The translations under genes were made by a program, and so were the position numbers. From Zygnema cylindricum (taxonomy: Eukaryota > Streptophyta > Zygnematophyceae > Zygnematales > Zygnemataceae): a DNA stretch of 64,000 bases. This document shows, piece by piece, positions 10,808 through 23,400 of the stretch; the stretch's first letter is position 1; each line of letters begins with the position of its first letter. Below the pieces are notes generated by a model, which saw nothing but the letters and a program-made list of their open reading frames with translations, searched no databases and was not told the DNA's origin. The stretch spans positions 168,909 to 232,908 of the forward strand of contig JBBHKE010001155.1 in assembly GCA_037447655.1 (NCBI GenBank). The letters are read 5' to 3'.

Positions 10808-13800
10808 CTAGTCTATTTTCAATTTCATACCACACTTCTCCCTGCAGAAAATTAGCTTAGGGGAAGGCACAGTTCTGGTAATTATATCTGCTACCATCTT
10901 GCTATTTGGTCGGTACTCTAAATTGATTATTTTGTTTTCTAATTTCTCTCTAACAAAGTTGAGTCTAATGTCCCTGTGTTAGGCTTTAAAATGATATTTA
11001 GGATTGGCAGAAATAGCGATTGCTGCCTGATTATCACATAAAATTTTCTTCACACCACTTTTAAGGTAACCAAGCTCACTAAGCAAAGACTTGACCCACA
11101 TCAATTCTTTTACAGTAGAGCAAGAGGCCATATACTCAGCCTCGATGGTGGACTATGCAATAACCTTTTGCTGTTTGCTACTCCAACAACAAGCCCCATC
11201 ACCCACATATAATATATATCTAGAAGTTTATCTCCTCATCGGAGCATCACCACAAGTGGCATCACTCTAAGTAGTGATGTCAGTATTCCCCCCACCCAAA
11301 TGCAACCATATATCCCTAGTTCCTATCAAATATCTAAGAACTCTCTTAGCTGCCTCCCAATCCCTTTTAGTGGGAGCATTTAGACTTCTACTTAGTACTC
11401 CTATAGCTGCAGCTAAATCTGGCCGGGTAAAATTCATAAAATAGATTAGGCTTCCCACTACTTGCTTGTAAGGAATAGTCTGCATGACTTCTGTTCTTCA
11501 AGACTTAATTCCTCGTTTAAAACTATGACTCCTTCCTCACTCCCCTCACTTCTTTTGTTTAACTCGATTGGAGTTGTACAACTATTAGCTTTATCCATCT
11601 GAATTTATTCCAACATGTTACCTATTGTTTCTTTTTGAGTCAGTCTTATAAAATTTCTTTCTTAGTCTCTTCTACTTGAATTCCCAAAATATATTTTGTC
11701 TCCCCCATATCCTTCATTTTTAATCTCCTTTTAAGATCGGTTTTCAGTTTATTATTTTTTTCCATTAATTTACTTAAAACCAGCAAATCATCACCATAAA
11801 TTGCAATAAATATAACACCTTCCTTATCTTTAAAAACATAGATTGAGTGATCTGAGCTGATCCAGATATATCCCAGACCGGTAAGAAACTCATCAAGCTT
11901 CTAATTCCACTGTCGAGGCGTGTGTTTCAAAACATAAAAGGATTTGATCACCCGGCATACCTTACTCTCCTCTCCTTCCTCCACAAATCCTTTGGGTTGT
12001 TGCATGAAGATCTCCTCTTCCAATTCTCCGTGCAAAAAGGTTGTCTTGATGTCCATCTGGTGCACCTCCTTGTCTTCTGGTGTTGTCAGACTGAGATGTA
12101 TGCGGAGGGAGGGAAATCAGACAACCAATGCAAAGGTTTCCTCGTAGTCAATTCATTTATTTGTGTAAATCCTTTTGCCACTAATCGCGCTTTGTAACGC
12201 TTAATGGTGTTATCCGGGTTCAGTTTTAATTTGAAAACCCTTTTAGAACCGATTGGTTTTCAGTTAGGTGGACCATCCACCAACTCCCAAGTATCGGCTA
12301 CTTTAATTGAGGCCTTCTCCTCATTGATGGCTGTCTTCCACCGGTTCCTTTTTTGACAAGTCATCGCCTCACCATAAGTTCGAGGTTCCTCTTGATGAGA
12401 TAGTTTTGTTACGTTATTATTAACCTTTTTTTTGTGCGATCTTTTGCTACCTCTCCTTCCCCCATCAAAATCTGTGGCCGGAATAGATGGTTCTTGTGGG
12501 TTCTTTCGAACACTATTGGTTTCTCTCCTGTCCCTTGATTCCGAATAAATTTCCACCACGTCTTGTGCTTGAGGTAGAGTTGTCACAGGAGTTTCCGCAG
12601 CCGAGTTCTTTTCGGTCTGATTTGTATCTGCAAGAATGTCATCATTTCTAAAACCTGGATAGTTAGAAGCTCAAAGTCATTGAAATTTTCTGACGCAAAT
12701 CTAATTTTGACTGACTTTGTATACTTGAAGGGATCCACAGACTTTCCTTCATCCATAACTAATAGATGTTCTACTAAGATTATATCTTCCCTTTTTAGAT
12801 CATAAACTCTAGATCCTTTAACATCCTCATCATATCCTATTAAGTATCCTAGTTTTTCTTTAAGATTTAGCTTCTAATTAGACCGATCTGTACCTACACT
12901 GACTACTTGACTTTGAAAACCTTTAAGTGAGATATGTCTGGTTTTCGGCCGGTCCATCTCTCCTAAGGTGTTTGACCTTTTATAGCTGAAGTAAGAACCT
13001 TATTTTTGCGGTAATTAGCATTGTTCATTGCTTTTGCCCAAAACCTTTTTCATATTTTATTATCAGACAACATATTTCTAGCACTATCACTTAGTGTTAT
13101 ATTTAATCTTTCAGCTACCCCAATCTGTTCCGGGTTTTCTGGAATTGTCTTTTGGTGTTGGACTCCATCTTCCCTCAGAAAATCCTCAAACTGGTTAGAA
13201 GTATATTTTTCACCATTGTCACTCCTTACTCTCTTGTTGGAGTTTCATGGAGTTTTTCGCTCCATGCTTTATATTGTCTAAAACAATCTTGAGCTTGTGA
13301 CTTGTTTTTCAAAAAATACACCCTGGATTAGCGAGACCAATCATCAGTGATAGTCATCATAAATCTCTTCCCACCTGGGTGAGGGCACTTTGGCTGGTCC
13401 CTAAATATCACTATTTACTAAATCTAGAATTTTTTCTCCTTTATAGGTGGCTATTTTGGGAAACGGTAATCTGTGTGCTTTACCTTCAACACATCCACTA
13501 CAATCCCTTAGATTCTCACTCTCACCGAACTTAATCCCTTCCACCACTCCCATCTTTTTCATCTATCTTAACTTATCTAGATTCACATGCCCAAGCCTTT
13601 TATGCCATATCATTATATCATGAACATTATCATAATAAAGTTTCTTCTTTTCATTGCTTAAAATCAGCCTAAACATTCCTTGGCTACCTATTTCAGTAGT
13701 GAAATAGACTTCTTCCTCAAAACTAGCAATAAAGACTCCTTTCCTAGTGCTAGTATCAAAACCCTTATCATCTAATTCAGACGTAGAGATGAGGTTTTTG

Positions 13801-15159
13801 TTCAGCTCCGGAATAAAAAATATATTGGAGAATGTAACAGTGGATGTCTTTACTTCTACTAACACTTTCAAATCTACTGATCATACAACACTAGTAGTGA
13901 CTATCCTCCCATCCCCGTACTTTATCTCTACGGTGGGAATCTTTCTTATCTTAGTGAACAGTTGTTTATCCTTACACATGTGCATGGAGGCACTTGAATC
14001 CACGATCCAACCTGCTTCACCTTTCAATCCACGGAAAGCACATTTCTACTTTCGTGGAATTTCTACCTCGTTTGTTGCTTCCAACTCCTCATCGAATAGG
14101 AGCTCATCGTCCTTGTCTTTAAATTCCACCTCATGTACCTGTGTCACAAAGGCCTTTTTTTTTCCTCTCGGGTTACCATCAGTCTCCCTCTCCTTTAACC
14201 AAAGCTCGCTAAGCGTAGTGCACTTCGCCATATAGTGCCTTGGTTTATTACAGAAATGATATAAACCCTTGGGAGCCCTTGGTCGGAACTCGTCGGTCTG
14301 ATTTTTGTGTGTTCCCCCCCTCCTAATTTCCGACCGGTCTCCGAGAATCCTTGTTCCTTCAATCGGTCCCAGCTGCCATGGCTTGCCCTCTCTTTCCTCC
14401 CCTTCGGATCTCAATCGTATTCTCCCGAACGAGAATCTTTCCTACCACTGAGTTCCATATCCACCTTGAGTACAACAAGTCGTGCACAGGGTTGACTATA
14501 ATCTCGAACTCATCGAGAAACTTCATTAGTAAACAATTAACCTTTTCCTTTTAACTAAATTCCTTTTCCAGCACTCTCTAGCTACATCAAAAGTGTGGCA
14601 AGCTCCTAGCAAAATCAAAAATTTTCCCCCCTTTGTATATATACTCGTTAAATTTGTGATCAGTCAACTGTTGTTGCTGAATCCTACCACTTCGGTACAT
14701 ATCTATGAGAGCCATCCAAAGATTGGATGCCCTTTCTACCTGCAAATGAGGACATGCAAGTCCTTGAGTAAGATGGCGGAGAATGAAGTGCTTTGCCGCC
14801 ATGGTGATAAAGTCCCAAGTATCAGTATCATTCTCCTCGGTCCTCGGAATAGAGGACATGAATGTCGAACTAGTTGCTATTGGTGTGGTCGTCTCCTTCT
14901 CCGTTCCTTTGTCCACCACCTCCCTTTCCTTTGTCTCCTCCGTTGAAGATGGATCTGCTTTCCTTGTGAATCTGCTTCCTCCCAACCGTGGAGGGATTCG
15001 AAGACTTGATGGACACCCCACTCGTCCACTCACTATCCCCCAAAACCATTTCTTGCAACGAGCTCCTGTTTTCATACTTTCCAGGTATATAAAGCGAGTT
15101 CCATTAAAGATGGGTACCATAGAGGGTGGGCCCATAACGTGTAACTCTAAGACCTCCAT
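10808..15159 (-). pseudogene. Element E gag-pol polyprotein, broken
   Basis: Collinear with the C polyprotein. It starts at ATG 15159 inside the 5' LTR (MEVLELHVMGPPS). Gag runs to about 14300 and contains a frameshift near 14580. The zinc knuckle region is near 14220-14265. The protease stretch near 13990-14010 reads VDSSASMHMC, so the catalytic glycine of DSG is lost. Pre-integrase and integrase lie near 13680-12900, RT near 12590-11750 and RNase H near 11490-10830, with stops and frameshifts throughout. The final TAG is at 10810-10808. Confidence 0.86.
15125..15139 (-). other. PBS of element E
   Basis: On the + strand GGTGGGCCCATAACG, i.e. 14 of 15 positions of the initiator tRNA-Met anticodon-arm sequence. 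It abuts the 5' LTR with no spacer. Confidence 0.75.
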
Positions 15160-16210
15160 AGGTCCTCGAATGGACAGCTTGCAAGAGGCCTCTAGGATAA
15201 CCCTAACCCATTTGTGTTATAGAAAGAAAAATTACCACCCTGGCAGACAAAAACTTTGACCACCTCCACCTTTGTGAAGGCAAAGTCTCCCTTGAGTCGA
15301 TAGAAAAAAAAATCTTTGAATTTTCTCCTCTGAGCAATTAGTTATGGAGAGTCAAAGTTGACCTTTTTATACAAAAGCTCTTTGGGAGAGAGGGTCCTAT
15401 CTAAGAAATTTTTCTAAATCCTATATCTCTTTAAAACTCTATCTACTGATGTATGGCACCAATCATATTGCACTTGCGTACACAAAAGTACAGGTGTCGG
15501 TGTACTTTATGTACGGATATTTTACGACATGGCCTAAATGGTAACACGTGTTATATCCGGATTCGCTTCCTTAATCCTTGAAGATGCCGCGATCCAATGT
15601 CATTCTACCACGTGTCATCCGATGTGGCGATGACCAAAAACTGTCGAAATCCTCTTCCGCGATCTCGGCATTCATTTCGGCCGTCCGATTAAATGCAGAT
15701 TTAATCATAGCCGGAATAAATACCTGCGCGGTATTCGTTTGGCTATCGAAACAAATGCGCGCTACTTGTTTCTTGTCCATTTTTTCATCCGTACTTTTAC
15801 ATAACCGAAACCTATGTATCTAGTAAATAGTTTCCGTTAAATGAATTCGTCAGCGTACTAATGTTTATTTAATTATCAAACACTATGTAATCTAACACTA
15901 GTCATAGACTAAATTGATAGAGCTATCGGCTACCGGCGGCTTAGACGACCGGTAGATACTAGGATCAAATCTTGGATCTGACAGCTCTACTTTTAGTTAA
16001 TCAACTAATTTACTACCGTAAATTAACTAATCTACTACCCGTAAATCTTAGAATAGTTTAGGCAGCCATGGCTCTAGCTTCCTCGCTGACTTTCAATGAA
16101 TGCAACAAGTGTGGGAGTTGAAGAGAGAAGTTAGAGGCAGACTCCCTTGGCTTCTTTTATGCATTTTATTTTAAACCTAGAAAATACTAAACGAACCATC
16201 AATATCTACA
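15140..16210 (-). repeat. 5' LTR of element E
   Basis: 1071 bp, on the + strand TGTAACTCTA to AATATCTACA. On the element strand it has a TATAAAAAGG promoter box near 15365-15375, G-box and GTAC motifs near 15455-15620 and the gag ATG at 15159. Confidence 0.86.
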
Positions 16211-16775
16211 CTATAGACTTAACAGATCAAGCGAGTAAACCTAATTTTCCTATAGTTTTAGTTTTGGTATCGAGAACATCCTTTGTCTGATCAGGACTTA
16301 CATTTGTCTCTTCTTTGTCCTCTGTCTCCTCTACGCTATCAGTAGAGAAAACTAACGACAATAGTCTTGAGAAATCCTTTTCTGATTCCCTCTTTTTTTG
16401 GTCTTCTACTGGTCTCATTTTGGTTCCATCTTCTTACACGTCAATCTATGATATGGCTTCCTACTCAGAGGGCAACAGGAACAAAATTCAATCTTTCTTT
16501 TCGGGGATGAAGGATACCATGTCTTTATCCGATTTCCGTATGCTCTATGATAGCGAAATGCGTGATTTGGCATTTCGCTATCAAGATCGATTTGATCTTC
16601 CTGTAGCATTTTTTTAACTTCGTCGGTACCTTAGAGGTTTGGCTGTTACACTATATTCGCGCAAGTATGACATAATACTCGCAATGACATAATATTCTCC
16701 TGCTTTTGTTGGAACACCTGAGGTCATAGGACAAGTAGAGATTCCATATCAGGCTACTATTCCTAATGTCCTAGA
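16211..16775 (+). pseudogene. Retroelement G: gag-like N-terminal part (unclassified)
   Basis: Between E and F lies coding-like sequence unrelated to copia gag. A frame open from 16315 to 16617 reads a Ser/Thr-rich start and then a charged helical stretch (MSLSDFRMLYDSEMRDLAFR). Reading continues in another frame to VEIPYQATIPNVLD at 16775. After F is removed, using the duplicated pentamers CTAGA and TTAGA, the sequence continues in frame at 22705. I do not recognise the family from this part. The zinc knuckles and protease-like piece downstream make a retroelement gag the likely identity. Confidence 0.5.
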
Positions 16776-17665
16776 TGTAAACTTTGATCGTCTATCTTGA
16801 CTGATCACTTTCAACTTAGAAACCTTAAACTGCCAAAGCAATACTCTCACAAATCCCTTGTAAACAAATTACTTCAAGGTATCTTAAATTCTTAAATATT
16901 AACTTTTATCTCAAACAGACCTTGGACAAATAACATGTTCCTCCTAAAATCTATTAAAGACTTCCAACTTTAAAAAATCTCAGATGTCATACCTTGAAGC
17001 CAATTTATCATACTGACATTCAGATAATTACTTCCCTTTTGAAAATAATAACCTTCTGATATTTTCAGATTATACTTGATCAAATTTATACTTCGATATT
17101 CACATTCAGATTTACACAGAACTCAAATCATATGAAATTTCCTTAAAATTAGAGAAGAATGTAAACATACAATGTGAACTAATCTAATGATTTTTCTGTT
17201 TGCTACAATGGTAATTATATACTTCCTAAACTAACACAGTTCTTCGTTCAATATAACAAACTAAGCTACATCGGATTGAAACATTAAAATTTTGCTTACT
17301 AAGAAATTTGAATGAGTTTGAAATCAAGAATTTGAATTTCAAAGTTCTTCTGAGTTACACACGACTTTCCTGGTACTATTTCAATTTTAAATTTCCCGCA
17401 ATACTTTGTCGTTTTGATTATCTTTTGCAGTGGCGTAGTACCTTTTAGAATTTGACGTGGCATACCTTTTAAAAGTATCTGATGTGGCATACTTTTAAAA
17501 ATATTTATTTGACGTGTAACTTTTTGAATTTAAACGGCGTACTAAAATAGTGAATCGTATTTTCACCGACGTTCGTTGGCGTCCATAGTTTCGTGATTTT
17601 TGTGGTAACTATTTGTTACAGTGACGAGTAAAGTTCATCGCTACAGATTGAAGTTAAATCCAATA
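16776..17665 (-). repeat. 3' LTR of element F
   Basis: 890 bp, on the + strand TGTAAACTTTG to TTAAATCCAATA, matching 21816-22704 with a few percent difference. It is preceded on the element strand by the purine tract AAGTTAAGGGGAG (17666-17678). Confidence 0.87.
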
Positions 17666-18975
17666 CTCCCCTTAACTTCTATCTGTGTATTCTCTTCAGA
17701 ATTACTCCCCTAAACTATTTATCTTTGCTATACTTAGTTTTAGCCACTCAGGAGTAATTTGCTTTCTGATCTGCAAAACTGTAACTTAGGACATGGTAGT
17801 GCCTTAGTCATCATGTCAACTATCATCAATGAGTTTGACACATGATGCATTTTAATAAATCTGTCCTGTATATTTTCTCTGACGAAACTGAGTCTGATGT
17901 TTATATGTTTACTTTTGAAATGATGTTTAGGATTGATTGCTACAGCTATGGCGGCTTGATTGTCACCGTATAAAATTTGAGATCCATGCTGCATCCATCC
18001 TAATTCTTGTAAAAAGGCTTTTACCTAAATGATTTCTTTTACTGCCATGCTGACTGCCAAGAATTCAAATTCTATTGTTGACTGAGCTGTCACCTTTTGA
18101 AGTTTACTCCCCCAACAACACGTTCCTTGTCCAATCTTCAAAATGTATCCAGATGTTGATTTCCTGGTGATGTCATCTCCATAACTTGCATCGCTCCAAG
18201 TTTGGATGTTGATTGAATCTCCACCCAAGTGTAACCATAAATCTGTTGTTCCAATAAGATATCTTAAGACTCTCTTGACTGTATTCCAATCAGTTTTCCT
18301 TGGATCCTATAAACTTTTGCTGAGTATTCCCACTGCTACTGCTATGTCAGGTCTCGTACAATTCTTGAAGTAGATAAGGGTTCCCACAATTTCTCTATAA
18401 GGTACATTTATCTTTTGATCCTCCTCTTCATCCTGTTCCTCTTTTTTGTTTTTGGTATCCAAAGGTGTAATACAATTGTTAGCTGAACTGAAGTTAATTT
18501 TTCTTAACATATTCTTTATGGCCTATTTCTATTTTTCTCTATCTCTTTCCATTTGTATTCCTATAATATATCTTGCTTCTCCAATGTTTTTCATATCAAA
18601 CTCCTTACTAAATTCTTCTTTTAGTTGTTGAATTTGTTCCTTAAATTTACTAATGATTAATAGGTCATCTAAATAAATTGCAATATATAAAACTCTTTTA
18701 TCTTTTGGATTAAGTACATAGACTGAATGATATGAACTAATTCTTTAATATCCTAGTTTAGTCAAAAATTCATATAGTTTGGCATTCTATCTCCTAGGAG
18801 CCTGTTTAAGCCCATACAATGATTTAATCAGTTTGCATACGAGTCTTTTTTTTTGTTCAATAAATCATTCTGGTTGTTACATGTAGATTTTTTATTTCAG
18901 CTCCCCATATAAAAAGGCGGTATTTACGTCCATTTGATGTACTTCCATGTCTTCGATAGCAGCTATACTTAAAAA

Positions 18976-19014
18976 GAATTCTGATAGAAGGAAAAAAAGA
19001 ATTCTGATAGAAGG
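18976..19014 (-). repeat. 23-bp tandem duplication in the RT of element F
   Basis: The 16-mer GAATTCTGATAGAAGG occurs at 18976 and again at 18999. It adds eight residues between RFPSIRIL and the expected LSIAAIEDM without closing the frame, because a one-base change nearby compensates. Confidence 0.8.
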
Positions 19015-21286
19015 AAATCTCACTACAGGAGAAAATGTTTCTTCATAATCTATTCCCTTTTTTTGATTATATCCCTTGCCAACCAACCTCGCTTTAAATC
19101 TCTCTATTGTAATATCTGGATTTAGTTTTAGTTTAAACACCCATTTACATCCCATAACTTCTCTATCTGGAGGTAATTCTACTAAATCCCAAGTTTGTGC
19201 CTTCATAATGGAATTTATTTCTTGATGGATAGCTTCCTTCTATCTCTCTTTTTCCAAACTTTCTAAAGCTTCTTGTAACAAACGTGGTTTATTAGATTAA
19301 ACAGATAGAGCAAATGCCATATTGTTTTCTTAAAGTCTTGAACTTGTTCTCTTCCCTCTTGGAAATGCTAAAGCTGGCATACTTGGTTGTCTTCTTCCTA
19401 TATCTCTGGTATCCTCATAAGATTCTTCATGATTATTTGAAGTCTCCACATCTCTGATGTCTTGTCGTCAGTGTTTTTGTATACTTGGTTTTGTTTCAAG
19501 TTTTTTATCACCTTCCTCTAGTAAATTGTATTATTGATATGATATAGTAACAAATTGTTGAAATAGATCTTTGGATTTTCCTTCGTCTTAAAATATTATA
19601 TTTCTTACAACCTTTCCCTCTTGAGCAGGTAGATCATATACTCTATACCATTCTGCTTTTTCATCATATCCTACTGGGATTCTAAGCTTTCCTTTTGGAT
19701 CCATTTTCCACTTAGTCTGATCGTTATCTAGACAAAAAACTTTGCTTCCAAAAATTCTTAGATGAGTAACATCTGGTTTCTTTCCTGTCCACAATTCATA
19801 TGGATTTTTTCCTTTTTCTACAGCTTTTGTACTTACTCTGTTCTTGATATAATAGGCACAATTGAATGTTTCTGCCCAAAATTTTCAATCCATTCCTTTA
19901 TCAGCCAGCATGTTTCTTGCACTTTCTGTCAAGGTTCTGTTGAGTCGTTCTGCTATTCAATTTTGTTCAGGTGTAACATTTTGTTCAAGTGTATGGGAAA
20001 CAGTTAAGTGATGATGAATTCCTTGTGCCTTTTGGTATGCAGCAAACTCTTTTGACATGTATTCTCCTCTATTGTCTGTCCGTTGTTGTAATATTGATAC
20101 TCGTTTTTCCACCAATGTTCTGAACTCCTTAAATTTTGAAAATACTTCTCTATTGTTTTGAATGAGTTGTATCTAGACCAATCATCTGTTAAAGTAACTA
20201 TATATTTTTTTCTATTGAGTGACTATTTTTTGGGTGGTCCCTATACATTTGAGTGAATTACATCTGAGTGAATTACTCCTAAAACTCTGTCTGCTCTATT
20301 GGCCTTGTCCTTTGGAAAAGATAGCTTATGTAGAATTCCTAGAGCACAACTATCACAAACATCTGATGTACATGAACACTTTAAGCCATCAACCACTTTG
20401 TCTTTATACATCTTATTCAGTTTATCATAGTTTATATGACCTAGACGTTTTTGCCATAATTCATGATCAGATTACTCTTTGCAGTACAGTCCAAAATGTT
20501 GAGTATTATTTCCCATGATGATCCTAAACATGTTGTTCTCACTCATAATTCCTTCCATAAAAGTTTGACCATTCTTATTGACAATCTACCTACTTTCTTC
20601 CATGACTATTTTAAATCTTTTTTTGACAGCAACTTATGTAGAAAACAAATTCTTTGTAAAGCCAGGAACATACAACACATTTTCTAACATTCTTTTGACT
20701 GTATCACTTCCTACTTTCACATGCAAAATAACTTTTTCTTTTGCTGTAGAACTCTCGCTAGTTCCATTACCGCAATAAACTTTTGTTGGTGCTATTTCTC
20801 GGAGAGAAACAAAAAGCTCTTTATCTTTGCACATATGGGCAGATGCTCTTGAATCCATGATCCATGCGGAAACTGATGAGACTTCACCTGTTTTAGACAT
20901 GCCGACAAACTCCTCTGGAAATGATGCCACTTCGTTATCTTCTTCTTTTTCGCTTAGAAAAAATCCTTTGATTGGCTGTTTGAAAGGCTTTTTTCCTTTG
21001 TTGCTCTCTTTGAGATACAAATAACAATTTCGCTTGAAATGTCTTGTTTAACGCCATTAGTAACATGTCTTGTCTTTTGGTTCATCATAACTCCCCTGAT
21101 TAGTTACTTTCGGTTTTTGAGATTGAGATGACAGAGCTTGAGCTGATGGACCTCCTCCCATTAATTGCAAATTTGACTCCTCAACTAGAATCAGACCTAC
21201 AACTTGTGACCATTTCCAGTTTTCTTGTTTGTGCATTTGTAACTCCTGTAACACACTTATATTCTGGAGGCAAACAACATACTAAC

Positions 21287-21463
21287 TGAAAAACCTGCAC
21301 ATGAGTTTTATATTCTTTTCCAACTCTTGCATCTTCCGTATACAATTTCTGAAAACCATTGATATATCCAGTCATTGAAAAACCAGCTCTTGAGCTTTAT
21401 ATTCTTTCCCAACTCCTGCAGCTTCCGCATACAATTCTGAAAACCATTGATATATCCAATCAT
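21287..21463 (-). repeat. ~88-bp tandem duplication in the gag of element F
   Basis: Two adjacent imperfect copies (about 21287-21375 and 21376-21463) each encode the gag stretch around YINGFQ...LQELGK. The copies differ by several substitutions and one base in length, which shifts the frame. The duplication is therefore not recent. Confidence 0.8.
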
Positions 21464-21800
21464 GGATCCTCTTGTATACTTGTAATTCTGAATCATCTGA
21501 TCTATCACGGTCTGTTGCTGTAAATTTGACTCCTGATACATTTCTTCTAGTTCATTCGAAATATCACTAGCATTCTTGAACCTGATACAAGACATGACAA
21601 TATCTTTAGACATACTCTGAAAAAACAGATTTTTTACTTTTGTATTTTCCATCTGTTCTGATCCTTCATCATCTAATCCTGATGATATCCTTGTAACTGA
21701 TTTATCCACCACATGAAGAAGTTCTTTCTCCTCGAGGTGTCCTTGCATAAGTGTCTTCCATAACAGATAGTTAGATCCATTAAATACAGGCAGTTTATGG

Positions 21801-21815
21801 CGTGGGCCCATAACC
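21801..21815 (-). other. PBS of element F
   Basis: On the + strand CGTGGGCCCATAACC, 14 of 15 positions of the initiator tRNA-Met anticodon arm. It directly abuts the 5' LTR, although the LTR belongs to another family than B/C/E. Confidence 0.78.
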
Positions 21816-22704
21816 TGTAAACTTTGATCGTCCATCTTGACTGATCATTTACAGCTAAGCAACCTTAAACTGCCAAAGCAATACTCTCACAAATCCTTTG
21901 CAAACAAATTAATTCAAGGTATCTTAAATTGTTAAGTATTAACTTTTATCTGAAACAAACTTTGGACGAATAACTTGTCCCCCTGAAATCTATTAAAGAC
22001 TTCCAACTTTAAAAGAAATCAAATGTCAGACCTTGAAGCCTATTTATCATACTGACATTCAGATAATTACTTCCCTTCTCACAATCTAAACCTTCTGATA
22101 TTCTCAGATTATACTTGATCAAATTTATACTTCGATGTTCACATTCAAATTTACACAGAACTCAAAGCAAATGAAATTTCCTTAAATTTTGAGAAGAATG
22201 TAAACATACAATGTAAACTAATCTGATGATTTTTCTGTTTCCTACAATGGTAATTATGTACTTCCTAAACTAATACAGTTCTTCCTTGAATATAACGAAC
22301 TAAGCTACATCGGAATGAAACATTCTAATTTTTCTTACTAAGAATTTTGAATGAGTATGAAATCAAGAATTTGAATTTCAAAGTTCTTCTGAGTTACACC
22401 GGACTTTCTTGGTACTATTTCAATTTTTAATTTCCCGCGGTACTTTGTTGTTTTGATTATCTTTTGCACTGCCGTAGTACCTTTTAGAATTTGACGTGGC
22501 ATACCTTTTGAAAGTATCCGACGTGGCATACCTCTAAAAATATTTATTTGACATGTAACTTTTCGAATTTAAACGGCGTACAAAAAAAAAGTATCGTATT
22601 TTCACCGACATTCGTTGGCGTCCATAGTTTCGTGATTTCCGTGGTAACTATTTCTTACAGGGACGAGTAAAGTTCATCGCTACAGATTGAAGTTAAATCC
22701 AATA
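21816..22704 (-). repeat. 5' LTR of element F
   Basis: 889 bp, on the + strand TGTAAACTTTG to AAATCCAATA. It contributes the first codons of gag. I see no canonical TATA box that I would place with confidence. Confidence 0.86.
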
Positions 22705-23400
22705 TTAGATGCCCAAGGTAATGTCCTTCTCCCCGCTGTCTTAGAAATTCCTCGGCAATATGGCGTAGATGCAAGTGTTGTTGTCCAATCATGACCAGGG
22801 ATGAGAATTCCGTTGCAGGATCCACTTTCCATCATGTTCGATCTCTTAGAAGCACAATATCTTATGCAAAATCCAGATCAAGTGGAAAAATTGATGAATT
22901 TCACACGTAAATTAGGTTTAACCGTTCCCGCTTTACATGCTCGCATAGAGACTTTACGGGAAGCCTTACTGGACCTAATGTTTGATGCAGAAGCTGTTCA
23001 AAAATTGTTGGACAGTTTCTTGATCACTCAAAACTATTTATACAGAGTCATCTCACTTAGGCATACTGATTGAAATTTACCTTTGATAAAGTTGCTCAAT
23101 ATGCGGTTGAATATGAGATGCAAGCGTGTTGGTGGGAAGCTCACGATTGTGCGGAAGTCGCTTCCCCACTTTCCCCACTAAGCAACCCATGTCCCAATAA
23201 TAGGCCTCTGAAGGTGCTTGTCATGGGGGCTCCACCATTAAACCCCACGAACAGGTTGTGTTTTTGTTGCGGGGAAACAGGGCATGAAGCTCGAATGTGT
23301 CTAAATAAAACGGCGACATGCACTCACTGCCAGCAGATTGGACATTTCGTCCATCGATGCCATATTAAGAACCCCGAGTTCTTTTAGCAAAATCAAATAA
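22705..23400 (+). pseudogene. Retroelement G: gag with two CCHC zinc knuckles
   Basis: Continues the G frame after F. It passes a helical region (22801-23073) with a stop at 22794 and a frameshift near 23070, then reads two zinc knuckles. The first is CFCCGETGHEARMC (about 23260-23301) and the second CTHCQQIGHFVHRC (about 23319-23360). Two tandem CX2CX4HX4C fingers are a nucleocapsid signature and differ from the single knuckle of the copia elements here. A Ty3-like element is a reasonable guess. A LINE ORF1 or pararetrovirus capsid remains possible because no RT of G is in the window. Confidence 0.6.

Larger units (their letters stand above)
9728..16210 (-). mobile_element. Element E: full-length decayed Ty1/copia retrotransposon
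   Basis: Reverse-strand copia element with LTRs at 9728-10794 (3') and 15140-16210 (5'). The flanks CTGTA and CTATA are a five-base target duplication with one mismatch. The LTRs differ noticeably (about 8-10% by eye in the first 110 bases), so it is an older insertion. It lies inside retroelement G. Confidence 0.88.
17740..21835 (-). pseudogene. Element F gag-pol polyprotein, broken
   Basis: Starts at ATG 21835 inside the 5' LTR (MDDQSLQVMGPRH). Gag is a UBN2-like copia gag (21308-21835). It is damaged by a tandem duplication, and a decayed zinc knuckle lies near 21015-21060. The protease reads IMDSRASAHMC (near 20850), so the catalytic DSG is DSR. Integrase is near 20480-19590 and RT near 19206-18640, with a 23-bp duplication at 18976-19014. 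RNase H is near 18230-17740 (WSDASYGD readable). Several stops occur between domains. It is a distinct lineage from C. Confidence 0.85.
16776..22704 (-). mobile_element. Element F: full-length decayed Ty1/copia retrotransposon, second family
   Basis: Reverse-strand element with LTRs at 16776-17665 (3') and 21816-22704 (5'), about 890 bp. Flanking pentamers are CTAGA (16771-16775) and TTAGA (22705-22709), one mismatch. Both spell the same Leu codon position in the G reading frame, which confirms the boundaries. Its LTRs and gag differ clearly from the B/C/E/M group. On the element strand the LTR starts TATTGG and ends TTTACA, so it lacks the usual TG start. Confidence 0.87.
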
